From Armatimonadota bacterium (GTDB lineage: Bacteria > Armatimonadota > UBA5829): a stretch of 52,368 bases of DNA. Positions 36,719-46,596 of the stretch are shown piece by piece. The notes below the pieces were generated by a model, which saw only the letters and a list, made by a program, of their open reading frames with translations, was not told where the DNA came from and searched no databases. The first letter of the stretch is position 1. The number at the start of each line of letters is the position of its first letter. The position numbers and the translations under genes were made by a program. The stretch is from contig JARYME010000006.1 of the NCBI GenBank assembly GCA_029907315.1, positions 1 to 52,368 of the forward strand, read 5' to 3'.

Positions 36719-38791
36719 ATGAAGAAATACCCGATAGATTCAATCAGAAACGTTGCTTTGGTAGGCCACGGTGGGACCGGAAAGACGTCGCTTGCAGAGG
36801 CGATGCTCTATACTTCCGGGGCGATCAGCCGATTAGGCCGAGTAGACGACGGGACAGCGACTGGGGATTTTGACCCCGAAGAGGTCCAGCGTAAGATCAG
36901 TATCAACTTGGCAGTTTTACCGTGCGAGTGGAAAGGTGCCAAGATAAACTTGGTTGACACGCCGGGGTATCCCGATTTTGTCGGAGACGTCATCGGTGCA
37001 ATGCGCGCCGTAGAGGCGGCTTTGCTTGTTGTCGATGGGACGGGTTCGATCGATGTCGGTACTGAAACTGCTTGGGACTTGGCAACTGAAGCCGGTATAA
37101 CGAAGCTATTCTTCGTCAACAAGCTCGAGAAGGAAAACACCGATTTCTATCGCACGCTCGAGTCGCTGCGCCAAAGGTTTGGTACCAGCGTAGCTCCATT
37201 GCAGCTGCCTATCGGATCCGAGGACAAGTTTGCAGGCGTGGTCGACCTACTGACTCACAAGGCGTACAAGTGGGAAAACGGGAAGATTACACCCATAGAT
37301 ATGCCCTCCGAAATGGAAGGGCAGATCTCGAAAATGCGCGAGTCACTCATAGAGTCCGTCGCAGAGATGGACGACGCGCTGATGGAGAAGTATTTCGACG
37401 AAGGTACGTTGTCTGATGAGGAGATCGCCAAAGGTTTGGAAATGGGTCTGCGCGCAGGAAAGGTTGTGCCTGTCCTGTGCGGATCAGCGATGAAAATGGT
37501 CGGCGTTGATACGCTGCTCGATTTTATCGTGTCGAGCGTGCCCTCACCGGCAAATGTGCCGCCGGTCAAGGGTGTGAATCCGTCGGGAGCTGAGGAGACT
37601 CGTGCGCCGGGTGATCCGTTTTGCGCACTGGTCTTCAAGACAATGGCCGATCCTTACGTCGGCAAGTTGACTTATTTCCGAGTCTTTTCCGGTTCTATTC
37701 GGTCCGACTCGCACGTGTACAATGCGAATAAGGAACGCGAAGAACGCGTCGGTCAGATCTACTTTGTGCAGGGCAAAAACCAAATCCCGACGCCGGAGAT
37801 CGGTGCCGGAGACATAGGTGCGGTTGCCAAGTTGCAAGAAACCGCTACAGGCGACACGCTGTGCGACAAAGCTCACCCTATCGTCCTGAAGCCAATCGAG
37901 TTTCCGGAGCCGGTATATTCTCTTGCGGTCAGGGCGAAGACAAAAGCCGACGAGGACAAACTTGGGCCTGCTTTGCAGAAGCTCGCTGAAGAAGACCCGA
38001 CGTTCCAGACCTATCGCGACCAAGATATAGGTCAGACCCTGATATGCGGTTTGGGTGAAACGCAGCTTGACATCATGGTCGAACGGCTCAAGCGGAAGTT
38101 CGGTGTGGAAGTTGAGACTGAGACTCCCAAAGTTCCATACCGCGAAACAATCACGACCACGGCCGAAGCGCAGGGTCGCCACAAAAAACAGACCGGTGGT
38201 CGTGGACAGTTCGGCGATTGTTGGATACGGCTTGAGCCTTTGCCCAGGGGCAGCGGCTATGAGTTCGTTGATCAAATAGTTGGCGGTGCTATTCCGCGTC
38301 AGTTTATTCCCTCAGTAGACAAGGGAATCAGGGACGCGATGAGCCAGGGAATATTGGCGGGTTATCCGGTTGTTGACGTCAGAGCCGTGTGTTATGACGG
38401 CAGCTACCATACGGTCGACTCTTCAGACTTGGCTTTCCAATTGGCAGGTCGACTTGCCTTCCGCGCTGCGGCTGAAAAAGCGAATCCGGTATTGCTGGAA
38501 CCGATCTACGAAATGGAGATCATCGTGCCGGAAGAATTCATGGGCGACGTGATTGGCGATCTGAATGCCAAGCGGGGTAGAGTGCTCGGAATGGAGCCGC
38601 TGGGAGGCGGTAGGCAGAAAATAAGAGCCCATGTTCCGCAGGCAGAAATCCAGCGGTACTCGATCGATTTGCGTTCTATTGCGCGTGGACGCGGCAAGTT
38701 TTCTGCTCGGTTCTCGCATTATGAAGAAGTACCGCCGAATGTGGCGCAGACAATAATCGCTCAAGCTGAGCGAGCTCGGAAAGAGGAGTAG
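36719..38791 (+). CDS. EF-G-like translation factor paralogue (EF-G2 type), inserted in the spc operon
   Basis: Five-domain EF-G layout over 690 residues, with domain II-V blocks such as TGGRGQFGDCWIRLEP and EPIYEMEIIVPEEFMGDVIGDLNAKRG. The GTPase motifs depart from the housekeeping copy: P-loop LVGHGGTGKTSLAEAMLY, switch I end QRKISINLAVL, DTPGYPDFVGDV with Tyr in place of the catalytic His, and NKLEKENTDF with Glu for the G4 Asp. HGG-type P-loops are known from EF-G2/FusA2 proteins, whose role is poorly defined. It starts four bases after rplE and ends four bases before the rpsN GTG, so it is co-translated with ribosomal proteins. Confidence 0.92.
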   Translation: MKKYPIDSIRNVALVGHGGTGKTSLAEAMLYTSGAISRLGRVDDGTATGDFDPEEVQRKISINLAVLPCEWKGAKINLVDTPGYPDFVGDVIGAMRAVEAALLVVDGTGSIDVGTETAWDLATEAGITKLFFVNKLEKENTDFYRTLESLRQRFGTSVAPLQLPIGSEDKFAGVVDLLTHKAYKWENGKITPIDMPSEMEGQISKMRESLIESVAEMDDALMEKYFDEGTLSDEEIAKGLEMGLRAGKVVPVLCGSAMKMVGVDTLLDFIVSSVPSPANVPPVKGVNPSGAEETRAPGDPFCALVFKTMADPYVGKLTYFRVFSGSIRSDSHVYNANKEREERVGQIYFVQGKNQIPTPEIGAGDIGAVAKLQETATGDTLCDKAHPIVLKPIEFPEPVYSLAVRAKTKADEDKLGPALQKLAEEDPTFQTYRDQDIGQTLICGLGETQLDIMVERLKRKFGVEVETETPKVPYRETITTTAEAQGRHKKQTGGRGQFGDCWIRLEPLPRGSGYEFVDQIVGGAIPRQFIPSVDKGIRDAMSQGILAGYPVVDVRAVCYDGSYHTVDSSDLAFQLAGRLAFRAAAEKANPVLLEPIYEMEIIVPEEFMGDVIGDLNAKRGRVLGMEPLGGGRQKIRAHVPQAEIQRYSIDLRSIARGRGKFSARFSHYEEVPPNVAQTIIAQAERARKEE

Positions 38792-38794
38792 CCC

Positions 38795-38980
38795 GTGGCA
38801 AAGAAGTGCTTGATCGAAAAACAGAAAAAGCCGCCCAAGTTCAAAGTGCGCAGATACAACCGCTGCGGCGTGTGCGGTAGACCGAGAGGTTATATACGCC
38901 GATTCGGCTTGTGCCGTATTTGTTTCCGGGAAATGGCGCATCGAGGGCTGATTCCCGGTGTAAGAAAGGCGAGTTGGTAG
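38795..38980 (+). CDS. rpsN: 30S ribosomal protein S14, zinc-binding type (type Z)
   Basis: Short 61-residue S14 with four zinc Cys: [40 protein letters not shown]. Starts at GTG 38795, four bases after the EF-G paralogue. Confidence 0.98.
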   Translation: MAKKCLIEKQKKPPKFKVRRYNRCGVCGRPRGYIRRFGLCRICFREMAHRGLIPGVRKASW

Positions 38981-39038
38981 AGACCACGATGGTCCGCACA
39001 CAAAGTGCGGGTGTATCCGGTTAATGTGGAGGATCCGA

Positions 39039-39437
39039 ATGAGCGTAACCGATCCTATAGCAGACCTTTTGACGAGGATTCGAAACGCGAACATGGCAAA
39101 TCACGAGACCGTTGAGGTGCCTGCCTCAAGGCTTAATATAGAGATTCTGCGCATCTTACGGGACGAGGGGTTTATACGCGGATATCAGATCTTGGAAGAC
39201 CGAAAGTTTCCTACTGCCAGGATCGAATTGAAGTACGGGCCCAAGCGAGAGAGGGTGTTGACCAACCTGAAACGCGTTTCCAAACCTGGGTTGCGCGTGT
39301 ATGCCAAGAGAGACAAGGTGCCCAGGGTGTTGAGAGGTTTGGGTATAGCAATTCTGAGCACGTCTAAGGGTGTGATGACCGACCGAGAAGCCCGCAAGTT
39401 GGGCATCGGCGGCGAGGTGCTGTGCTACGTCTGGTAG
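39039..39437 (+). CDS. rpsH: 30S ribosomal protein S8
   Basis: Central-domain 16S binder; E. coli S8 regulates the spc operon. [71 protein letters not shown] 39039 with GGAGG six bases upstream gives 132 residues; the track starts 15 bases earlier. Confidence 0.99.
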   Translation: MSVTDPIADLLTRIRNANMANHETVEVPASRLNIEILRILRDEGFIRGYQILEDRKFPTARIELKYGPKRERVLTNLKRVSKPGLRVYAKRDKVPRVLRGLGIAILSTSKGVMTDREARKLGIGGEVLCYVW

Positions 39438-39447
39438 TGAGGTTACT

Positions 39448-40041
39448 ATGAGCAGGATAGGCAAATTGCCAATACCGTTGCCGAACGGTGTAGAGGTTAT
39501 CCAAAAGGACGGAGAGCTTACCGTGAAAGGTCCGAAAGGAACCCTTTCGCGAAAGCTTCCGCCGTGCATATCGGTTCGTGTGGAAGACAACAAGATAATC
39601 TGTGAAAGGCCGTCGGATGACCGCGAGCATCGAGCGCTGCACGGTCTCACCAGAACGCTGATCAACAATATGGTCGTGGGAGTTACCCAGGGCTACGAGA
39701 AACGGCTGGATGTTCTCGGAGTCGGGTACAGGGCGGAAATGCAAGGAAACAACCTTGTGCTCAGCGTCGGTTATTCGCATCCCGTAGTAATTGAGCCCAA
39801 GCCCGGTATCGAGTTTGAAGTCGGGACTGACACACGCGCTGGGTTCGTTGTATCAGGCCAGGTTGCTAGGATGCCCTATGTACTAGTGAAGGGTATCGAT
39901 AAGGAACTGGTGGGTCAGCAGGCGGCGGAGATTAGAGCTGTAAAGCCTCCCGAACCATACAAGGGGAAGGGCATACGCTACGCCGGCGAATACGTGCGCC
40001 GCAAGGCTGGAAAAGCCGGCAAGGCAGGCGCAAAGAAATAG
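39448..40041 (+). CDS. rplF: 50S ribosomal protein L6
   Basis: Factor-binding-region protein. [32 protein letters not shown], the [22 protein letters not shown] repeat and [24 protein letters not shown]. 197 residues, slightly long because of a Lys/Ala/Gly tail. Confidence 0.99.
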   Translation: MSRIGKLPIPLPNGVEVIQKDGELTVKGPKGTLSRKLPPCISVRVEDNKIICERPSDDREHRALHGLTRTLINNMVVGVTQGYEKRLDVLGVGYRAEMQGNNLVLSVGYSHPVVIEPKPGIEFEVGTDTRAGFVVSGQVARMPYVLVKGIDKELVGQQAAEIRAVKPPEPYKGKGIRYAGEYVRRKAGKAGKAGAKK

Positions 40042-40103
40042 TATTGCGGAAATGACGAAGTCGGCCAGATAAGGTGTGGCGTCGACTTCCCAAAAATTGG
40101 GTT

Positions 40104-40121
40104 TCTCCCGACAGCGGGAGA
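40104..40121 (+). promoter_or_regulatory. rplF-rplR intercistronic hairpin
   Basis: TCTCCCG-ACAG-CGGGAGA, seven perfect pairs with a tetraloop, next to a CCCAA/TTGGG inverted repeat. It ends 23 bases before the rplR ATG. No T run. It may be an mRNA processing or translation-control site. Confidence 0.4.
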
Positions 40122-40144
40122 GAATAGAATGGTGAGGAGTCCAG

Positions 40145-40504
40145 ATGGACCGCAAGCAACTTTTGCGAATCAAGCGGCATAAACGCGTTCGTAAGAAAAT
40201 CAGTGGAACCGCTGAGCGGCCGAGGCTCAATGTGTTCCGAAGCCTCGCAAACATTTACGCTCAAATAATAGATGACGAGCGTGGACACACGCTCGTAGCG
40301 GCATCGACGCTTGACCCGGAGATCAAATCGGCTATCAAGACTGGCGGCAACGTTGAAGCTGCCAGGCTTGTAGGTCGGCTGATAGGCAAGCGTGCTTTGG
40401 AAAAGGGCATCGAGACTGTGGTCTTCGACAGAGGAGGATATAAGTACCACGGTCGAGTGGCAGCTCTTGCCGACGGTGCTCGAGAGGCAGGACTAAAGTT
40501 CTAG
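40145..40504 (+). CDS. rplR: 50S ribosomal protein L18
   Basis: 5S rRNA binder. [92 protein letters not shown]. 119 residues. Confidence 0.99.
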   Translation: MDRKQLLRIKRHKRVRKKISGTAERPRLNVFRSLANIYAQIIDDERGHTLVAASTLDPEIKSAIKTGGNVEAARLVGRLIGKRALEKGIETVVFDRGGYKYHGRVAALADGAREAGLKF

Positions 40505-40622
40505 AACGGATGCCAGTCCGGCAGCGTTCGACAGCTGTGGGTTGCTGAGTTGCAAGACTCTTTTTCAGATTCAGATGGAGTAACCGAAGCCCTATCGAAG
40601 AAGGCGATGCTAGGGAGGAAAG

Positions 40623-41258
40623 ATGCCTAGAATCAATCCGGATGAGCTAGACCTGCAGGAGCAGGTTATCCGAACCAACAAGGTTCAGAAAACGCATAAA
40701 GGCGGCCGCACTCTAAGCTGGAACGTTCTGGTGGCTGTCGGGGACAGAAAGGGCCATGTGGGAGTCGGCCTTGGCAAGGCTGCCGGCATTCCCGACGCTA
40801 TTCGCAAAGCCATAGAGGATGCCAAAAAACAGATTATCGAGGTGCCTCTCGTGGGCACCACGATACCACACGAGGTTGAAATGCCGTACGGAGCGGCTTT
40901 GGTGCGCCTGAAACCTGCTTCCCCTGGAACTGGAGTGGTTGCAGGCGGCGCCATCCGACCGGTGCTCGAACTCGCGGGAATAAGAGACGTGTTGGCGAAA
41001 TCGCTGGGCTCGCGCAATCCTATTAATACTGCGCGCGCCACTATGGAATGCTTGAAGGCTCTGAAAGTCCCGGAGCGAGTCGCCGAGGTGCGCGAACGGC
41101 CGCTCAAGGAGTTGGTTCCATGGCTCGTTAAGAAACGCGAGCAGGAAGAACTGACTGACACATTGTCTGAGACTGCGGCGTCATTTGAAGTGGAAGCATC
41201 TGTCGAATCAAGTTCGGTGGAAGAGCTTGGCACTGAGCAAAATGCAGAAGAGAGCTAG
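40623..41258 (+). CDS. rpsE: 30S ribosomal protein S5 with acidic tail
   Basis: Fidelity and mRNA-helicase protein. Core: [77 protein letters not shown] and [18 protein letters not shown]. After about residue 170 there is a tail of some 40 residues rich in Glu, Ser and Thr ([15 protein letters not shown]). Usual length is near 165, so 211 is long. Confidence 0.98.
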   Translation: MPRINPDELDLQEQVIRTNKVQKTHKGGRTLSWNVLVAVGDRKGHVGVGLGKAAGIPDAIRKAIEDAKKQIIEVPLVGTTIPHEVEMPYGAALVRLKPASPGTGVVAGGAIRPVLELAGIRDVLAKSLGSRNPINTARATMECLKALKVPERVAEVRERPLKELVPWLVKKREQEELTDTLSETAASFEVEASVESSSVEELGTEQNAEES

Positions 41259-41268
41259 TGGGTCAGCA

Positions 41269-41472
41269 ATGATAAAGGTAACTTTGGTTAAGAGTCTGAT
41301 AGGATCAACCGAACGACAGCGTGCCACTGTCAGGGCTCTCGGGCTGGGAAGAGTCGGTTCGTCTGCCGTGCACTTCCCAAGCGAGGCTGTGATGGGGATG
41401 ATACGTTCGGTCTCGCATTTGCTGAAGGTGGAAGAGTTGCCCGAACCGGTGGAGGTCAAGAATGAGGCTTAA
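41269..41472 (+). CDS. rpmD: 50S ribosomal protein L30
   Basis: Small 50S protein: [34 protein letters not shown] and a C-terminus [13 protein letters not shown] 41269 gives 67 residues; the longer track ORF starts inside rpsE in another frame. Overlaps rplO by 11 bases. Confidence 0.97.
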   Translation: MIKVTLVKSLIGSTERQRATVRALGLGRVGSSAVHFPSEAVMGMIRSVSHLLKVEELPEPVEVKNEA

Positions 41473-41908
41473 CGATTTGCGACCGGCGCCTGGGTCTACG
41501 CACAAGCGCAAGCGCGTTGGACGTGGTACTGGCTCAGGGCACGGAACCAGCGCCGGTAGAGGTACAAAAGGGCAAAAAGCACGAACCAGCGGCGGCGTGC
41601 GTCCCGGATTTGAAGGCGGTCAGACGCCACTGCACCGCAGGTTGCCGCAGAGGCGCGGCTTTAAGAATATCACGCGCAAAGAATATGCGGTGGTCAACAT
41701 AGAAGATCTTGAGGAACGTTTTGAATCTGGAACATTGATTACACCGGAGCTCTTGGTAGAAAGTGGTCTCGTGAAGAAGGTTAAGGACGGTATCAAGATT
41801 CTGGGCGACGGTGAGCTGACCAAGAGCTTCGTGGTGAAAGCACACAAGTTTAGCAAGACGGCTGAGGAAAAAATCAAGGCCGCCGGGGGTTCGGTGGAGG
41901 TTCTCTGA
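41462..41908 (+). CDS. rplO: 50S ribosomal protein L15
   Basis: [44 protein letters not shown] and [24 protein letters not shown], the Gly/Arg-rich L15 N-terminus; 148 residues. Start is within rpmD, and its last base is the first base of secY. Confidence 0.99.
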   Translation: MRLNDLRPAPGSTHKRKRVGRGTGSGHGTSAGRGTKGQKARTSGGVRPGFEGGQTPLHRRLPQRRGFKNITRKEYAVVNIEDLEERFESGTLITPELLVESGLVKKVKDGIKILGDGELTKSFVVKAHKFSKTAEEKIKAAGGSVEVL

Positions 41909-43191
41909 TGCTTTCGTCTGTAGCAGGCGCGTTTAGAATACCCGACCTCAAACGCAGGATAACGTTCCTGTTCGCGATGTTCGCGGTCTACGTCCTGGGA
42001 CTGCACATACCAGTGCCTGGGGTGGATACAACTATTCTCGTTGAGAAGTTGGGCGGCGGCCTGTTCGATATTCTGGATGCGTTTACGGGCGGTGCATTCA
42101 AGAAATACACCATTTTTGCGATGGGCATAATGCCCTATATCAACGCTTCCATTATCATGCAGCTTTTAACAATTGCCATACCTCAGCTCGAGGAGATGCA
42201 GAAGGAAGGTGCTGCCGGACAGAAGAGAATCCGGCTTTACACCAGATGGCTAACCGGTGTGCTGGCACTTTTCCAGGCTTATGGCACGACTACCTGGCTC
42301 AGATCGATCGGTGCTGTTCAAGGAACTGGCGGATTCTTTGACCTGAAGGTTTTGCAGATAGCAATCACTCTGGTTGCCGGTACGGCGTTCTTGATGTGGT
42401 TGGGAGAGCAGATAAGCGATAAGGGCATCGGGAATGGCGTGTCTATAGTCATCTTTGCCGGTATCATTGCTTACCTGCCGTTCCAGGTGGCGCAGACACT
42501 GGAAGTGATAAAAACCAACAACGATTGGTTTGCACTTTTTGTGCTGGTGGTGTTGTTTGTAGGCACAGTCGCATTCATGATCGCTTTTACCCAGGCGCAG
42601 AGGAAGATACCTATTCAACACGTGAAGCGTGTGATCGGGAATCGCATGGTCGGCGGACAATCCAGCTACCTGCCGCTGAAAGTGAACTCGGCCGGCGTTA
42701 TTCCCATCATATTTGCGGTTTCAATACAGTACTTTCCAATGACTGTTGCCAACATTGTCACGCACGGTGATCCTGAGCACTGGCTTACCAGGTTTGCCAA
42801 CAGCTTGGTGCCGGGAGCTACGTGGTGGGGATCTGTGATCTACGCCGGCATGATCATATTCTTCACTTACTTCTATACGGCTGTAACTGTCAACGTGAAA
42901 GAGCTTGCTGACAACCTGAAGAAATGGGGTAGTTTTATTCCGGGCATCCGACCTGGCAAGCCGACACAAGACTATATCGACCGGATCATGACGCGGATTA
43001 CGCTTGCGGGCGCAATCTTCTTGGCTATTGTTGCGCTTCTGCAGTACTACGTGCCGCAGCTTACGGGGATCCGGACGTTTAGCTTGGTCGGAGGTACCTC
43101 GCTGCTGATCGTAGTTGGTGTAGCACTTGAAACGATGCAGGCGATAGAGTCGCATCTGCTCATGCGCCACTACGAGGGGTTCATAAAGTAG
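41908..43191 (+). CDS. secY: protein translocase channel subunit SecY
   Basis: Ten-helix inner-membrane channel for Sec export. First helix LFAMFAVYVLGLHIPVPGV, plug region GGLFDILDAFTGGAFKKYTIFAMGIMPYINASIIMQLL, RWLTGVLALFQAYG, cytoplasmic loop TQAQRKIPIQHVKR with the conserved basic residues, and GIRPGKPTQDYIDRIMTRITLAGA. 427 residues, normal. Coupled to rplO by a one-base overlap (TGATG). Confidence 0.99.
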   Translation: MLSSVAGAFRIPDLKRRITFLFAMFAVYVLGLHIPVPGVDTTILVEKLGGGLFDILDAFTGGAFKKYTIFAMGIMPYINASIIMQLLTIAIPQLEEMQKEGAAGQKRIRLYTRWLTGVLALFQAYGTTTWLRSIGAVQGTGGFFDLKVLQIAITLVAGTAFLMWLGEQISDKGIGNGVSIVIFAGIIAYLPFQVAQTLEVIKTNNDWFALFVLVVLFVGTVAFMIAFTQAQRKIPIQHVKRVIGNRMVGGQSSYLPLKVNSAGVIPIIFAVSIQYFPMTVANIVTHGDPEHWLTRFANSLVPGATWWGSVIYAGMIIFFTYFYTAVTVNVKELADNLKKWGSFIPGIRPGKPTQDYIDRIMTRITLAGAIFLAIVALLQYYVPQLTGIRTFSLVGGTSLLIVVGVALETMQAIESHLLMRHYEGFIK

Positions 43192-43262
43192 TTTTTCTGC
43201 GCACGTAAAGACCTACTTCCAAGGAAACTCCTTGGGTTGGATAATCGTCAAAGGCGAAAGGT

Positions 43263-43907
43263 ATGCGAATAGTTCTGTTCGGTGCGCCTGGGTCAGGTAA
43301 AGGTACTCAGGCGAGTATATTGGAAAAAGAGTTTGGGGCGGTGCACATTTCTACCGGGGATACGCTTCGGGAAGCTGTAGCCAAGGGCACCGAAGTGGGC
43401 TTGCAAGCTAAGAGCTACATGGATCGTGGCGAGCTTGTGCCGGACGAAGTGGTGATCGCGATCGCTAAGGAGAAGCTTGCCTCGGTTGGAAATAACGGGT
43501 TTGTTTTAGACGGCTTTCCGAGAACGGTCGCGCAAGCCGAGGCACTGGACGATGCTCTTCTCGAGCTTCAAAAGCCTCTGGACGCGGTCATCAACCTTCG
43601 AGTGGACGAGGAAGAGCTGGTACGAAGGCTCTCGGGGAGGCGTGTATGTCCGAAGTGCGGTGAGCCTTATCACGTTGATTCCAAGCCTCCGAAGAGTCCC
43701 GGCAAATGCGACATTTGCGGTGCTGACTTGATACAGCGCGAAGACGACAAACCGGATGCAATAAGGAACCGGCTGAGAGTCTATCAGGAGCAGACAGCTC
43801 CTGTGTTGGAATACTACCGCCGTAAGGGTTTGCTTCGAGATATTGAAGCCGCAGGCGGGATAGACGAGATCACGCGTCGGATAAAGGCATCTCTCGGAGT
43901 TCAATGA
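43263..43907 (+). CDS. adk: adenylate kinase, zinc-lid type
   Basis: Interconverts ATP + AMP and 2 ADP. P-loop VLFGAPGSGKGTQASIL, ISTGDTLREAV, and FVLDGFPRTVAQAEALD. The LID holds four Cys (RRVCPKCGEPYH and GKCDICGADL), the zinc-stabilised long form. 214 residues; overlaps map by four bases. Confidence 0.99.
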   Translation: MRIVLFGAPGSGKGTQASILEKEFGAVHISTGDTLREAVAKGTEVGLQAKSYMDRGELVPDEVVIAIAKEKLASVGNNGFVLDGFPRTVAQAEALDDALLELQKPLDAVINLRVDEEELVRRLSGRRVCPKCGEPYHVDSKPPKSPGKCDICGADLIQREDDKPDAIRNRLRVYQEQTAPVLEYYRRKGLLRDIEAAGGIDEITRRIKASLGVQ

Positions 43908-44686
43908 TAATAAAGAAGACGCCGGCGGAGATAGAAAAAATGCGCGTTGCCGGCGCGGCTGTGGCTTGGTGTCTCGATCAGATCGTGAAGAGGATCGAGC
44001 CTGGTAAGACCACGACTTTGGACATTGACAGAATAGCTGAAGAGCTGATCCGATCTCATGGGTGGGTCAGTTCGTTTAAGAACTACCGGGGCTACCCAAA
44101 TACTGTGTGTGTGGCAGTAAACGAAGAGGTGGTTCACGGTATTCCCGGGGACCGTGTGCTCAAGGCAGGCGATATCGTGGGAATCGATCTCGGTATCGCC
44201 GTAGACGGCTGGCATGCTGATGCAGCCGTGACGATAGCAGTCGGCGGCACAGCGTCGAAAGAGGCTGAGCGGCTGCTGCGCGTTACCAGGGAGGCTCTTT
44301 ACAAGGGAATAGAGCAAGCCAGGCCCGGCAGACATTTGTCGGACATAGGACATGCGATTCAGGAGCACGTGGAGCGCCACGGCTTTTCCGTGGTAAGAGA
44401 CCTGGTAGGACACGGGATAGGACGTTCGCTTCACGAGGACCCGCAGGTTCCGAATTATGGCAAACCGGGCCGTGGCATACGCCTGGAAGAGGGAATGACA
44501 CTTGCAATTGAGCCGATGGTGAACGCGGGCGGTTTTGCGGTTGAGACTCTAGGTGATAGTTGGACTGTGGTGTCCAAAGACAGATCGCTTTCGGCTCATT
44601 TTGAGCACACAGTGGCTATTCGCAGGGACGGACCAGATATTTTGACCGTGTTGCCCGCGGGGGAGGCTGTCGGAATCGATGCCTAA
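43904..44686 (+). CDS. map: methionine aminopeptidase, type I
   Basis: Removes the initiator Met. Metal ligands are visible in [18 protein letters not shown] (Asp and Asp), [20 protein letters not shown] (His), LAIEPMV (Glu) and HFEHTVAI (Glu). 260 residues. Start overlaps the adk stop (ATGA) and its end overlaps infA by eight bases. Confidence 0.99.
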   Translation: MIIKKTPAEIEKMRVAGAAVAWCLDQIVKRIEPGKTTTLDIDRIAEELIRSHGWVSSFKNYRGYPNTVCVAVNEEVVHGIPGDRVLKAGDIVGIDLGIAVDGWHADAAVTIAVGGTASKEAERLLRVTREALYKGIEQARPGRHLSDIGHAIQEHVERHGFSVVRDLVGHGIGRSLHEDPQVPNYGKPGRGIRLEEGMTLAIEPMVNAGGFAVETLGDSWTVVSKDRSLSAHFEHTVAIRRDGPDILTVLPAGEAVGIDA

Positions 44687-44897
44687 AGAGAAACCTATAG
44701 AGGTTGAGGGGAAGGTAATTGAGGCGTTGCCCAACGCAACGTTTCGAGTTGAATTGCCGAACGGGCATGTGGTGTTGGCGCACGTCTCAGGCAAGATGCG
44801 AATGCATTTTATCAGAATCCTTCCCGGAGATCAGGTCAAAGTCGAATTGAGTCCTTATGACCTTACTCGAGGTCGTATAACATACAGATATAAATAA
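44679..44897 (+). CDS. infA: translation initiation factor IF-1
   Basis: OB-fold factor at the 30S A site: [64 protein letters not shown], 72 residues, standard. Coupled to map. Confidence 0.99.
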   Translation: MPKEKPIEVEGKVIEALPNATFRVELPNGHVVLAHVSGKMRMHFIRILPGDQVKVELSPYDLTRGRITYRYK

Positions 44898-44920
44898 CCA
44901 CGAAGGAACGGTGCACGGCG

Positions 44921-45037
44921 ATGAAAGTCAGAGCTTCGGTGAAACCGATGTGCGATAAGTGTAAAGTCATCAAGCGGAAGGGTGTTGTTAGGGTTATTTG
45001 TAAGCAATACCCTAAGCATAAGCAGAGGCAAGGATAG
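44921..45037 (+). CDS. rpmJ: 50S ribosomal protein L36
   Basis: Too short for the ORF track. ATG 44921 to TAG 45037 encodes 38 residues beginning [20 protein letters not shown] and ending [11 protein letters not shown]. It has the zinc set C-x2-C-x12-C-x4-H, i.e. the Cys-containing L36. Lies between infA and rpsM as in Gram-positive operons. Confidence 0.99.
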   Translation: MKVRASVKPMCDKCKVIKRKGVVRVICKQYPKHKQRQG

Positions 45038-45103
45038 GCTGGAACGCGTTTTTTTGCGTTCAAGAGCATACTATTGCTGATCGTGAATGGAGGGTAAAAC
45101 AGC

Positions 45104-45478
45104 TTGGCAAGAATAGCGGGTGTAGACCTCCCCAGAGACAAGAAGGTTGAGTATGCGCTCACCTACATCTATGGGATAGGGCTTTCGAGCGCCAAGAAGA
45201 TAGTGGCAGCCGCCGGTGTGGATCCCAACAAGAGAATGCGGGATCTGACTGAGGCCGAAATATCGGAACTCAGGAAGCAGATTGAGGGGAACTACACGGT
45301 GGAGGGTGACTTGCGCCGCGAGTATGCGATGGCTATCCGGAGGCTTATGGAAATCGGATGCTATCGCGGGCTGCGGCATCGCCGTGGCTTGCCGGTTCGC
45401 GGACAGAGGACCAAAACCAATGCGCGCACGCGCAAGGGTCCTCGGAGAACCGTCGGTGTCAGGCGCAAGAAGTCCTAG
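45104..45478 (+). CDS. rpsM: 30S ribosomal protein S13
   Basis: [49 protein letters not shown] and [34 protein letters not shown] start with GGAGG upstream; 124 residues. Confidence 0.99.
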   Translation: MARIAGVDLPRDKKVEYALTYIYGIGLSSAKKIVAAAGVDPNKRMRDLTEAEISELRKQIEGNYTVEGDLRREYAMAIRRLMEIGCYRGLRHRRGLPVRGQRTKTNARTRKGPRRTVGVRRKKS

Positions 45479-45499
45479 CGTGTAGAAAGGAGGCCATAG

Positions 45500-45901
45500 A
45501 TGGTGAGAAAGGCGTCAACCTCGTCGACGCGAGGCAAAGTCCAGGAAAAGAAGAACATAGTCGAGGGTATTGCTCACATCAAGAGCACGTTCAATAACAC
45601 TATTGTGTCCATAACTGATGTCAACGGCAATGTCATATCATGGGCGAGTGCCGGCACGGTGGGGTTCAAAGGTACAAAGAAGAGTACCCCGTTTGCCGCG
45701 CAGCTCGCAGCGGAGGCAGCCGCCCGTAAAGCGATGGAGCACGGCATGAAGCGCGTGGCTGTGCATGTCAAGGGACCGGGTGCAGGTCGGGAAACGGCGA
45801 TAAGATCACTGCAAGCTGTAGGACTTGATATCACTTTGATTAAGGACTGTACGCCGATCCCGCACAATGGCTGTCGGCCGCCGAAAAGAAGAAGAGTCTA
45901 A
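45500..45901 (+). CDS. rpsK: 30S ribosomal protein S11
   Basis: Platform protein at the E site: [49 protein letters not shown] and [18 protein letters not shown]. 133 residues; AGGAGG upstream. Confidence 0.99.
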   Translation: MVRKASTSSTRGKVQEKKNIVEGIAHIKSTFNNTIVSITDVNGNVISWASAGTVGFKGTKKSTPFAAQLAAEAAARKAMEHGMKRVAVHVKGPGAGRETAIRSLQAVGLDITLIKDCTPIPHNGCRPPKRRRV

Positions 45902-45947
45902 TTCCGAATCCAAAGCAAGGCCAGTTTTCTAGGAGACGAGTAGAAAT

Positions 45948-46580
45948 ATGGGATCATTAGCTACCCCGGTCTGTAGAATGTGCAGGCGCGAAGGCGTTAA
46001 GCTGTATCTGAAGGGCGAGAAATGCTACTCGCGAAAATGTCCCTTCGAGAAGCGGCCGTATCCGCCTGGGCAGCACGGCCAACTTCGGATGCAGCGAAAG
46101 CTGTCGGACTATGCTGTGCAGCTTCGCGAGAAGCAAAAGATGCGCAGAATCTACGGTATCCGGGAGCGCCAATTTAGGCGATACGTGAAGGAAGCCATCA
46201 GGCGTCCCGGCGTAACCGGTGAGAATCTGCTTCAGCTTCTTGAGATGCGGTTGGACAATGTGGTGTATCGCTTGGGACTGAGTTCCTCAAGGGCGCAGGC
46301 TCGGCAGTTTGTGTCGCACGGCCATATTCTTGTCAATGGAAAGAAGGTCAACATACCTTCTTTCCAGCTGCGCCCTGGCGACACGGTCGAAGTCGCGGAA
46401 AAAGCGAGAAGTATACCGCCGCTTGTTGCCGCTGTGGAAGCGGCAGGTGGCAGAGCTCTGCCTTCGTGGCTTGAGTTTGATGCCAACGAAATGCGCGGTA
46501 GGGTGCTCTCAGTACCAACCAGAGACGAGATCGATACCGACGTTCAGGAATCACTGATAGTCGAATTCTATTCAAGATAA
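45948..46580 (+). CDS. rpsD: 30S ribosomal protein S4, zinc-binding form
   Basis: 16S nucleator and, in some bacteria, translational repressor of the alpha operon. N-terminal Cys set [23 protein letters not shown] is the C+ zinc form. It continues [22 protein letters not shown] and the S4 RNA-binding domain [38 protein letters not shown]. 210 residues. Confidence 0.99.
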   Translation: MGSLATPVCRMCRREGVKLYLKGEKCYSRKCPFEKRPYPPGQHGQLRMQRKLSDYAVQLREKQKMRRIYGIRERQFRRYVKEAIRRPGVTGENLLQLLEMRLDNVVYRLGLSSSRAQARQFVSHGHILVNGKKVNIPSFQLRPGDTVEVAEKARSIPPLVAAVEAAGGRALPSWLEFDANEMRGRVLSVPTRDEIDTDVQESLIVEFYSR

Positions 46581-46596
46581 ACGGAGGCGACGGATC

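Noticed and set aside
40086-40121. Terminator between rplF and rplR
   Set aside because: Good stem but no T run, and it would cut a conserved operon; kept only as a hairpin.
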